Source: Taiwanofungus camphoratus
Taxonomy: Eukaryota > Basidiomycota > Agaricomycetes > Polyporales > Taiwanofungaceae
DNA: 64,000 bases
Assembly: GCA_003999685.1 (NCBI GenBank)
Contig: CP021220.1
Location: forward strand, 1,488,001-1,552,000
Direction: 5' to 3'
Numbering within the stretch: position 1 is the first letter of the stretch; every line of letters starts with the position of its first letter. Position numbers and translations under genes: made by a program. The notes under the pieces are model-generated. The model worked only from the letters and a program-made list of their open reading frames with translations, did not search any database and was not told the DNA's origin. Positions 36,197 through 45,380 of this stretch are shown one piece after another.

Positions 36197-36793
36197 ATGC
36201 CTCTCTCGGAAATAGACCATATTTTTGCATCCAAGCCCAAACGTCGTCTCTCTGCCCCCTCAACGTCCACAGACGCTCCTGACAAGCAATCCAAAGGCGC
36301 GAAGAGGAAGCGGGGACGCACCGCAGAGACCGGTGTCGTGGCACACGGCTTGCAATCTGCCAAACGTCGAGCCCCCGAGACCGTGCTCGACCCCTCTGTC
36401 CGTATCGCTGCGGCCTCGAAAAAGAACAAAGCAGCAGCCGGCACCGCGATCAAGAAAAGGCGCAAGCCAGACACCGAAGATGAAGACCGCTTCAAAGATT
36501 CTAGAGGCGCTGGGCCGAGTATGTTGTTACGTGATCATTCCTTTTTTCCCTTCGTGAATATCGTCCTGTAGGACGTAAGACTGAGGAAGGATTTGCTGTA
36601 TATAAGGAGGACGAACTTGGTATCACCGACCAGGGTGGTGGTCAGGGTTTTTCCCATTCATGAAGCACTGCTCTATTCTGATCCATCCCTACTCTGTTCA
36701 GACACACCACTGTGTCCGTTCGATTGTCAATGTTGTGAGTCACAGTCAGCTTTTGATTTGAATGCAGCTACTTGACATTGTCCAGGTTTTTGA
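36197..36793 (+). CDS. DUF1764 family small basic nuclear protein
   Basis: The start reads MPLSEIDHIFASKPKRRLSA, followed by Lys/Arg-rich runs (SKGAKRKRGRTAE, KKNKAAAG, KKRRKPDTEDEDRFKDSRG). The conserved C-terminus is RRKTEEGFAVYKEDELGI, then DTPLCPFDCQCCF and stop. This is the DUF1764 signature, a C-P-x-D-C-x-C-C-F end. Four coding exons fit in frame. The last one is only eight bases: a junction in the penultimate Cys codon, then the last Phe and the TGA at 36791-36793. The function is unknown; the composition suggests a nucleolar or nuclear protein. Confidence 0.85.
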
Positions 36794-37716
36794 GTGTAGT
36801 CTCTTGTATCTGTACCAACATAATATACCCGGCAAAATATTGTCAAGTGCCCCTTAGCCTACATTCCACAGCTTCCGGCTCTATCGAAGCCTCGTCTACC
36901 GTGCTATTGATGGTTTTACGAGGTCAATGTGTAGCCAACATTGATCCATTGCCTCCTCTTCTTCCTCTTTCTCGGGATGCGCTACCCGACGAGGAACTGA
37001 CGTGCACCGCACGAAGAAGGATACATCAGATTCTAGTTTTTAGATAGCTACGTGGTGAGTAACACGTAGTGTTGGGTCCAGTCTCAGTGGTTGTCGAATG
37101 CAGATGTATATATAGGTTATACAACATTTCAATCACACCCATTGGACCTCTATGTCCTTTCGTATCACCGACAGTGTTTCTGTTGACAGGCTCTTTCGAA
37201 GCCTCGTCTACGATTTATATGTTGTGACCTGTCAGTTTGACCTTCACCGACGGCTACTAAGATCTCTCGTAACTGCCGATCCCCACGGTTCGACAAGGTC
37301 AAATTGAAGCCAAGATTCCGAGTTTTGTTCAAGTCTTCAGTCTCCATCTGTTTGGTGCTGGCACTGGCTAATTGGGGTACTTCGTCTGTACCAGGGATAC
37401 ATTTTTATAATGGGTATTCCTACCAGTTTGCGAACTCGCATGTACTCTTTCGGGGATGGTTTGAATGGTGTGAATGCATTGTGACATTTGTGGGATACGT
37501 GTGCTCCGTTGGAAGATGCGTTCCTTTGTTTGAGGCCGGGACGCGTTCTACAGCGCGATGCCATCAAGTTTCGACGCCGACGTCTGTATGACTAAAGACG
37601 CCCTCGTTGTTCTCGTATGCAGTGTAGTGGCTGAGCATGGAGTGCTGCGTACGACACCTCGACCCTCTCGTGTTTCGACGTGCATAGTCTCTCGCACCAT
37701 ATAATACTGCCCTGCC
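36794..37716. other. Intergenic region with a duplicated segment
   Basis: This 923-base stretch lies between the DUF1764 stop and the arrestin start. Short frames on both strands are not joined by splice sites and show no family signal. A 23-base sequence at 36877-36899 recurs at 37189-37211 with one change. A weaker match follows each copy, around 36915-36950 and 37290-37320. A frame at 37304-37591 with a hydrophobic start is probably chance. Confidence 0.4.
36877..37211. repeat. Dispersed duplicate pair, 22 of 23 bases identical
   Basis: Copies at 36877-36899 and 37189-37211 contain cgaagcctcgtctac and differ at a single base in the left half. Both are followed, 20-90 bases on, by related aggtcaa...agccaa text. 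This suggests an older duplication of a longer segment, of which only patches remain alike. Confidence 0.45.
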
Positions 37717-39781
37717 ATGCCTTCGGACCCGCCGCCAGTCTACTCGCCAGAGACGCCTCATGACCAGCTTCCGTCTCACAATGAGGCTACTGCAGTTGAG
37801 CCCCAGATCCTCATCATCCCAACCGGCAACGATGCCAGCTTTCAGAAGGGATATCTGGGCGCAGATGGAGAGCGAGCGGCCATTGAAGGCGAATTGCAGT
37901 TGAAGTGCGCAGAGAGCTTTCGCTACGACAAAGTGTCTGTCGCTATTCCATCTCTGCGTTTCCTCTGATCTGATAAGCTTGTCGCTGTTAAGGACTGTGT
38001 CACTTCGCACCGTGGAAACGGCCTACGAGGCTGAGATCGAGCTAGGACACTCAGAGGTTCTGCTCTCGTCCCTTAGCACGCAGGCTTCGCGGTCAAGCTT
38101 CCCATTTTCCATTCCCTTGCCACCGGACACTCCTCAATGCATCCATACCTCACAGTCGTCGCTGGTGCACACCCTGACCGCGAACGTCTACGCTTTGGGT
38201 AATGGCTCCCCAGTGCTCTCCAGGTCGCTGACCGTGCATACCCGGCGGTACACCTCTCATCCATACATCAGTAATACAGCTCCCGAGGTCAGAGTGCTCG
38301 ACGAGCCGACTCGCATTGAGTTCCAGGTGCCACGGACGACGTTCAGGAATGGCGAACCCCTGCCCATTTACATCACGGTGCCTGCACCGCGGCGGGAGCT
38401 GGTTCTGGAGCAAGGACTGAGGCTGCGGAACATCCGAGCCGAAATGGTTCGATTTGTGAAGGTCAGGAAGGAGGACGATGGCGACGTGAACTTCGGGTCC
38501 GACTTCGACTTCGAGCTGTTGTCTGAAGCAAGTGAGCATCCGAGCGGAGATGCGCCTTCGTCCTCTGTTGCTCAGAAGAGGGATGTCCAACCTTCCTCAT
38601 CGTCAGGCGGTCTGAATTTCAGACCCTCAACGGGTGTGCATGGAGAGCAGAAGGTCATCGCATTGTCTGGTGCATCCTGCCGTTTACATCCCACGCGTCC
38701 CATTCGTATTCGGCTTGTCTTGCGTCCACCGATTGATGATCCTCCAGTCTTGCAGACTCAAGATCTGCCCACAGAAGACTATTATTCTCCAGACTCGGTG
38801 CAGTGCGCCTCCATCTCACAGACAACGCTGTTGCATTCAGTTTCTTTCAGACTTCGTGTTCATGTAGCATTCATGAATATGACTAGTCGTACGGAGCGCG
38901 TCTCGACGCTGTCCATTCCCATTGTGGTACTTCCTCCCACTGCCCCTCTTCCGGAATTAGAGGAATCGATGGACAGTGCATACCACAAGAAGCATGACCG
39001 TCCCCCCATCAGGACGATAAGAGCAGATGATGCAGATGTGCCACGCTACGAGGAGGGAGAGGCAGGGCCTAGTTACCTTGGCGGTGCACCTCCTCCTTTC
39101 GAAGAGCGGGAAGCTCCCCCACCTTTTTTCTCCACTGAGCCAGAAGCATCGACGTCCTCACGACTTCCCACTTTCCAAGAATCCGAAAGAGAGATCTATG
39201 TCCCTTCTCATGAGGACTCTTCGACCGAAGCTCTTCCGCTACCCGCGTCTGAACTGTTTCTCGAGGGCGAGGGAACGTTGTTTGGTTTCCCAGCCTCAGA
39301 ACAGTTCGACGGTTACACTGATGATACGGATCGTTCTTTCACGCCGCCTCCAACTGTCGAGATGGCCACGAGAGACACTGACGTGACGGGTTTAGCGAAC
39401 CTCGACGCGAACGTTGCGATGGAGGCCCTGGGGCGGGCTTTAGGTCTGGAGCCGCTGCAAGAAGTGGCAGACGATGGTCCTCCGCCGCCGCCGCCACCGC
39501 CGATGGATGATCCCTCGGATCCTCCGCCATCCATCGATTCTGATTTCAGGTCACCGCAAGGCTCCCATCATGGCCCATCCTCTCACCTGCATTCACACCC
39601 CCATGGACCTCCTGGCTTGCAGTTCACGGAACCAGCGGGACATCACTTAGATTCCCCTGACAGTCTAGGCGGGTCGCATGGTCATGCTCCTCCGCCATAC
39701 CGCGTGCCCGATAGCGAAGTAGTACACGAGCACATAGTTCGACCGCCCCCATACATGGACTTGATACCCCGTTCCCAATGA
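37717..39781 (+). CDS. Alpha-arrestin with PPxY motifs
   Basis: Alpha-arrestins bring Rsp5-type HECT ubiquitin ligases to membrane transporters. The short first exon reads MPSDPPPVYSPETP and includes GERAAIEGELQLKCAE. The second exon carries arrestin-like beta strands: RTVETAYEAEIELG, SSFPFSIPLPPDTPQCIHTS, LVHTLTANVYAL and IEFQVPRTTFRNGEPLPIYI. It continues as LRNIRAEMVRFVKV, VSFRLRVHVAFMNMTSR and STLSIPIVVLPPTAP. The tail is long and disordered, with a run of prolines, and ends APPPYRVPDSE and RPPPYMDLIPRSQ. Three PPxY motifs are visible: PPVY near residue 6, and PPPY twice near the end. They are the expected WW-domain ligands. The intron near 37940-37997 is approximate; a donor that keeps frame is GTCTGT after AAAGT. 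Confidence 0.85.
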
Positions 39782-40017
39782 CTCTTAGTGTATTCCCATC
39801 GCTTGCATAAATCTCATACTTGTATGTGTCGATAGCATAATTCTGGAATCTCATGTCCGCTTGCGACAACTGAAATAAAAGCAAATACATGTAATGAGAA
39901 TGAAAACCATAGATCGGACACAAGAAGACAATGGGGATGAACTAGTAATGTAATGGGCATCAAATGTCGCCAGAATGCAAGGATCGCAGATATGTACACC
40001 AGACAAAAATCGTGCGA

Positions 40018-41140
40018 TCAACAATTGCATGAATCTTTGCCTTGGGCTGCGTTCTCCTGAAGATTGACTCCACCTTCTTGCGCTCCACCAGCACGACCAC
40101 CAGTAGTACCAGGCCGGCCTGCGCCTCCACGGGTAGACGCCAAAATCTGCTCGATAGGGATCTTCTTGGCTAAGGCGGAAAGAGGAATCATTAGTTCACA
40201 AAGAGTCGAGGCAGATGGAGCAAACGAACCAATCTCAGTAAAGATCTCCACAACACCCTCTCCAGTTTTGGCACTCGTCTCGAAGAACAACAAACCAGCC
40301 TCCTGAGCGTATGCTTCAGCCTCCTCCCGTGGCACCTGCCTCAAACTCTCAGTTTCAGTCCCTGCATTCTCTCCAGGTGTTGCAGTTGCATCATCAGCCT
40401 CGTCTTCAGACTCTGGTGAAGCGGCACCTGATGACGAAGGTGATGGCTGGACAAGATCGACCTTATTCCCGGCAAGCGCGATGACGATGTTTGGGTTCGC
40501 CTGTCGCTGCAATTCCTTCACCCACGTCTTGGCCTTCTCGAGACTTGAGGCCTTAGTCACATCGTAAACGACTACTGCGGCTTGAGCATTCCGATAGTAC
40601 ATAGGCTATGACAATCATCAGAGGGAGTCTGACACAAGCAGCCAACCGAGCTTACCGCGAGAGAGTGGAAGCGTTCCTGGCCAGCAGTGTCCCAGATCTC
40701 GTATCGCAGGACACGATCCTCAAGTCGGCACTTCTGGGTTAGGAACGCCGCACCAATTGTGGGCTCCTTGTTGGCTTGGAATTCATTGGAGACCTGCAAA
40801 CGAGGTGAGAAGTGCGCATTGCTTAGCAATACAGATACATACGAATCGTAATACTATAGATGACTTCCCGACAGCAGCCTCGCCTAAGCCAGAGAAGAAT
40901 ACGTTAGTATAACGCCACGAAATGATGCGGGATCTGGTAAAATGAACGCTGGAAGCTTCTTGCAATCGCAATAGCTGACGTGCCCAGGCTCCTCGCTCAC
41001 AGGTCTGACATGGAATCGCACGGAGCGCACCGGATGGCCTTTACAGGAGAACTCGGAGAAATTCAGACGATAACCTCACCTAGCAAAACCAGCTTAACCT
41101 GCACAGACCGCTCTGCTGAGCCGGAAGCACCGTCGGCCAT
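40018..41140 (-). CDS. VPS21: RAB5-family small GTPase (VPS21/Ypt51 type)
   Basis: RAB5 controls early-endosome fusion. The start [21 protein letters not shown] (ATG at 41140) joins [14 protein letters not shown], the P-loop. The next exon is [20 protein letters not shown] with the switch-I threonine. [20 protein letters not shown] follows (G3 and switch II), then [28 protein letters not shown] (G4) and [10 protein letters not shown] (G5). Between G4 and G5 there is an acidic, Ser/Pro-rich insertion of about 36 residues, [20 protein letters not shown] and on, that canonical RAB5 lacks. The C-terminus DSCNC is a geranylgeranylation signal (CxC). Five exons fit. The promoter side carries one arm of the inverted repeat shared with RPB8. 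Confidence 0.92.
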
Positions 41141-41284
41141 GTCTATGGAATGTCGTGGAGAGAGAATACAATGCACTGAGCGGAGGGGTGATGGCGTAAC
41201 GAGGAACTGCTCAGCGGTGTCACGCGTGTAGCTTGTTTATCGCCTGTTTGCTGCGCTGCCGAATATGTCGACGCGGCACCTCTC

Positions 41285-41569
41285 ACAATATTGCTATTGC
41301 TAGTTTCACCAAACAAGGCGCGGTGGCAAACTGGCGCAAATCGACGCGCGGTGGCTGCATTTTTCGCCATCCTGACTGTCCGACTCAGAACAACTCTAGC
41401 TCGCTCAGTTTTGCTTGGATCGACTCGTTCTGTGAAGCAAAATGCTCTGTTCGTCTGTGTGGAGGGCACTGCATAATTTTCTCCGAGTTTCACCAATCCA
41501 ATCTTGACCTGCAAATTTGGTGGCTTTCTGAACGAAGAACAGCTTGTGCTCGACAACGACGGCTTTGGG
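41285..41569 (-). repeat. Inverted repeat, RAB5-side arm
   Basis: The 271 bases at 41299-41569 match the reverse complement of 42370-42632. There are about nine substitutions and one 8-base insertion here (caaactgg, near 41327). The inner 150 or so bases, nearest the spacer, look identical; the differences lie in the outer half. Read in the RAB5 direction, the arm ends about 150 bases before the ATG. A weaker match extends outward to the caatatt at 41285. Confidence 0.8.
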
Positions 41570-42369
41570 TGCTTACTTCTCTATGAACTCATTCTGTGCC
41601 TGTAGTTTAATGCTTATAGGTGCCTACTGCTGTGTATCGAGCACCGATTGGGGTTGTCCGGTGCAGAGGCCTGGAACAGTATGCTACAAAGCCTAAGACC
41701 ACATGAAGGTACACATGGTATGTGGTCCAAACCCCTCATTTTCACACTTAATTAGGCCCTCAGAAGATATCATCACACTTGGGTGACTGCATTATCGGTG
41801 TTTAATTTCTACCGGTAAGTACGTGTTCCCGTCTCACACATTGTCATTCCAAGATGCTTAAACATTGTATTTGTATTGTAGGGGTGATGCAATCATCATG
41901 GCATTGTGCATAGTACATTGGAGATGGTGGATAGGCTCCTTGAGGTGTTTTTCGCGCTTGCAAATAGTATTATACCCCTTTTATGTGATTTCTGATGCCA
42001 GGGCAATACAAAATGTATCACAACTTACAATACATTTAACTGGATGTGTCGAGAACAAAAGTATCATAAGAAAAGGCCTGCCTGACAAGTCACAGCTTTG
42101 AAGCTCTTCTATAACCCCCACCACTTTCTATCCCATATAACAACATAGCTTCTGGCTCCCAACTCACCGAAGAAAGCTTCCGACCCACGATAGGTCAGAT
42201 TTGTTCTTGAGCTGGATGGTTATAGTACATAGGGTATGTCAGACCGGAGGAGGGAGGAGGGGGTAATCATACCCTTGTGTAATATCAAAATGACTTGGAA
42301 TCTGCAATCAAAATTTGTACCAGACCCTCCACACATGTTCCAAGAAGAGTCCTACAGAAGCATGTAAGG

Positions 42370-42638
42370 CCCAAAGCCGTCGTTGTCGAGCACAAGCTGT
42401 TCTTCGTTCAGAAAGCCACCAAATTTGCAGGTCAAGATTGGATTGGTGAAACTCGGAGAAAATTATGCAGTGCCCTCCACACAGACGAACAGAGCATTTT
42501 GCTTCGTAGAACGAGTCGATCCAAGCAAAATTGAGCGAGCTAGAGCTGTTCTGAGTCGGATAGTCAGGATGGCGGAAAATGCAGCCACCGCGCGTCGATT
42601 TGCTCCACCGCGCCTTGTTTGATGCAACTAGCAATATT
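42370..42638 (+). repeat. Inverted repeat, RPB8-side arm
   Basis: This is the partner of 41285-41569 in the opposite orientation. Read toward RPB8, it ends about 25-30 bases before that gene's ATG, so it must include the core promoter or leader. An 80-codon frame (42383-42622) in this arm is open in the other arm too. Its amino-acid sequence starts SSTSCSSFRKPPNLQVKIG and differs at a few positions between arms. No known domain is seen. Confidence 0.8.
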
Positions 42639-42662
42639 TCTTATCCTCACGAGTCGGCAGTC

Positions 42663-43380
42663 ATGACCTCGAACACATCAAACATTGTCTTCGATGACAT
42701 CTTCACAATAAGTGCCATTGATAAGGAGGGCAAAAAATTCGATCGAGGTGCGTATTACCCGCCCCGCTCGCACAGCCAGGCTCACGACGTCCGCAATATT
42801 CCTCTTAACTGCCTGGAAATTTGCGTTTTATGATGCAGTGTCCCGTCTGTACGCTCATTCAAAAAACTACGATATGGACCTAACTTTAGACTACAACGTC
42901 GAGCTCTATCCGCTACAAAAGGACCAGTCTTTCGCATTGGCGCTTGCCTCTTCGCTCGCGCGGGGGCCACCAGGGGCTGCGGGAGGCGCGGCAGACGAAG
43001 ATGAGAAGGACAGGGATGTGTGGAGACCAGATGGGAAGGGCCGACGAGGTTTAGAGGAGGATTACGACTACGTAATGTACGGTAAGGTAAGTGCACCTTC
43101 ATTAACACGATGTCCCCGTGGATGTCCATCCCTCTGGCTGCTCCCGTACATCGCATGCTATTCCCACTCATGCGCAATCGAAGGTATACAGATTCGACGG
43201 AGGCACAGCGGAAATTGTGTATGTGGTTGTCTTCACACGTCAGTCAGCTTGCTAAAGGCTTCACTATGTAGGACGGCATATGCATCGTTTGGTGGGCTGC
43301 TGATGTCGCTCACAGGGTCATTCCGACATATGACAAGTATAGTACTCGGCGATCCCGTGTATATACTTCTGCGCAAGTGA
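42663..43380 (+). CDS. RPB8: RPB8, shared subunit of RNA polymerases I, II and III
   Basis: RPB8 is a small OB-fold subunit common to all three nuclear RNA polymerases. The first exon reads MTSNTSNIVFDDIFTISAID and KEGKKFDR; the intron splits the Val of RVSRLYAHSKNYDMDLTLDY. Then come VELYPLQKDQSFALALASSL, an Ala/Gly-rich loop, DRDVWRPDGKGRRGLEEDYD and YVMYGKVYRFDGGTAEIV. The last exon gives TAYASFGGLLMSLTGSFRHM and IVLGDPVYILLRK. Four exons, all with consistent phase, give about 150 residues, the usual size. It is convergent with the CON-6 gene. Confidence 0.95.
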
Positions 43381-43686
43381 TTTGCTATATATTATTGTTC
43401 ATTGATATCCATCCGTTTTGTGATCTTGTGGCTGAGCCTCTTGTGGCGACTTTCTCTTTCTTTGATCCCACTAGATGCATCCCTCCCGTTTATCGGGGGC
43501 GATGGATGAACGTCATTAGAAGTTCGCCGGCATAGTTTAGCAGTCCCCGCCCATCTTGTTGCACCAAGGAATTCGTGAAGAAAGCGAGACTGCAGATACA
43601 GGTACTATTATACTACAAACTATGATACACAGGCTTCTCTAACCGAATAATCATACAAGAGCAAGAATATCGACAACTTCGGACCC
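43381..43686. other. Convergent intergenic region
   Basis: This 306-base stretch between the RPB8 and CON-6 stop codons is presumed 3' UTR. It shows no gene or repeat. Confidence 0.5.
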
Positions 43687-44092
43687 TTAAGAACTCATGT
43701 CCTCAAGGACGGCCTGAGAGTGCTCCTTTGCCCCCTCAGAAATGTTCGGGTTGGTAAGCGCAGCCTGTTATTACCTTTCGGCATTGTTTTCTCTTGAGCA
43801 GCAAGAATCAGACACAAACCTTGTGACCGATTGCAACGTTTGCGTCGTGAGCCTCGGTGGAATCGAGCTCGCCGGTCTCTTGCATCTCCTGGAGACGCTC
43901 AGAGGCGCGTCCCTTTGCCTCCTCGGAGTTGTTGGGGTTAGATATAGCAGCCTCTGGCAATGAAGTGAGTAAATACACGAGGACGTGCACGATATACTAA
44001 CTCAAGCCACGAGCTACCTAATAAATGACGAGATGTCAGCAGGATAAATTATACGATGGAGCTGCGGCATTCACATTTCCTGGGTTGGCCAT
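43687..44092 (-). CDS. CON-6 type small stress/conidiation protein
   Basis: Four tiny exons assemble into a protein of about 80 residues. MANPGN joins VARGL, which joins KAAISNPNNSEEAKGRASER, LQEMQETGELDSTEAHDANV and AIGHK. The last exon is AALTNPNISEGAKEHSQAVL ending EDMSS. The two repeats of the form AA(I/L)xNPNxSEEAK are the CON-6 motif. The family was named for conidiation in Neurospora, but members are widespread small hydrophilic proteins linked to stress and dormancy. The first intron is about 56 bases, starting directly after PGN. Its place beside RPB8 seems incidental. Confidence 0.85.
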
Positions 44093-44734
44093 TGCGAATA
44101 TAAGTGTTGAAGCAGAGAAATCAATTGATGCCAGTTGTTTGTATTGCTCGTTGTCCCGAGCAGCTCGCCCTTTTAATGCATCCTCGGGCGCGCCTGTGGC
44201 TATATCTTGTGGCCACTCGTGCGTCACTTTCCTTTACATTTTTCCTCATCTCTGCTGATTTTAGCAGAAATATCGAGGAGTATGGGTGCGACTTTGCGCC
44301 GCTACTGATGTCAATACATCACGTGATCGCATCTGCACCGACGAACTCCGCATCCCCACTTCCTCCACGCGCGTTTACGCAACACTGCGGCGACCCAACT
44401 GGTTTATGCTGTATTTGTCGCTCTGGATGTGTGAAACGGTCTCCCCGATTCCTGACGTGTTTGCATTCTCGAAGGACGTCGACGTCGCACACTCTGACAA
44501 ATAGCTCTTATTTTTTTCCATTGGATGCACATGCCAAGACCAGTGACGAAGAATACAGAGAGTCCACATATATTAAAGATTACACTAACAAAGGAGTATC
44601 ATAACATAGCGGAAGAGCAATGGACATATAAGATTAAGGCGCATGTTGGTTTCCCCATCCGACTCGGTCGGAGGGTACTTATCCCGAGGACCACGAAAAG
44701 GTCTACGCCAGGACGGACACTCAATTCTTGAGCA

Positions 44735-44852
44735 TCCGCCCTCCCTCGAGGACTCACCTTGTATGGGACCTACCTGAGCTCCATGTTTTTTGGCGACTCA
44801 AGCCCTGAACGTCCGCCCTCCCTGAGCGACTTGCCTTGTGTGGGACCTACCT
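44735..44852. repeat. Imperfect tandem duplication, 77 bp period
   Basis: About 41 bases at 44735-44775 recur at 44812-44852 with six or seven differences. Both begin tccgccctccct and end tgggacctacct. Weaker similarity extends upstream of each. It lies just left of the T-poor tract. Confidence 0.55.
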
Positions 44853-45349
44853 TGCTCGTGAATTTCGTGGCGAATAACTTGGCGTTGAGCGCTTGACATT
44901 AGGGGAGCAGCCGAGTGCTCGACCCCGGCGTGATATGGAAAAGGAAGGCTGGAAAGAGACAGACAAATGAAGCGACGATGACAACACAAAAGATGAAAAT
45001 GAAGGTGAGAGCAGAAAACAAACAGCAGCGAGCAGACGAGCGCAGTAGAGCAACGAAGAGAAAGCACGGAAACACAGCAGCGCACGGACGACAGCAGGGA
45101 GAGAGCAGCACGAAAAATAGATCGACAGGCGATAAGACATGGGGAAGAGTCATATAGAGAAAGAATGTCATAGTGACAGTGCATAGACAGTCATAGAAAG
45201 GATGCATAGACAGGAACAGCCATAGAAATAGTAACCAGGGGCGATAGGGAAGAGACACAAGACAGCAATGACGTTGAACAAGACACAGAGCAGACACAGG
45301 ACAGGCCGAGCATGATGCACGAAAAGTCAGACCCAGAGCAGAACAGGAC

Positions 45350-45380
45350 ACAGACCAGACCAGACCAGACCAGACCAGCG
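45350..45380. repeat. Microsatellite (CAGAC)n
   Basis: About six tandem copies of cagac occur within the T-poor tract. The next line adds imperfect gcagagcagcaca repeats. This is low-complexity DNA with no sign of coding. Confidence 0.7.

Larger units (their letters stand above)
41141..42662. promoter_or_regulatory. Divergent RAB5/RPB8 promoter region with long inverted repeat
   Basis: The 1522 bases between two divergent starts consist of two inverted arms (listed separately) around a spacer of about 740 bases. The spacer, roughly 41600-42340, is AT-richer and holds no supported gene. One TC-box-like and several TATA-like strings exist, but none stands out. Confidence 0.5.

Noticed and set aside
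37304-37591. 95-residue plus-strand frame with a hydrophobic start
   Set aside because: There is no domain and no splice partners. It lies in a stretch with duplicated non-coding patches.
41285-42638. Classical cut-and-paste transposon spanning the RAB5/RPB8 gap
   Set aside because: No transposase frame and no clean target duplication were found at the ends. A foldback-type element remains possible, so it is reported only as an inverted repeat.
44855-44940. Possible tRNA-like promoter boxes (tggcgttgagcg and gctcgacccc)
   Set aside because: The match to A and B boxes is partial, and no cloverleaf could be folded by eye.
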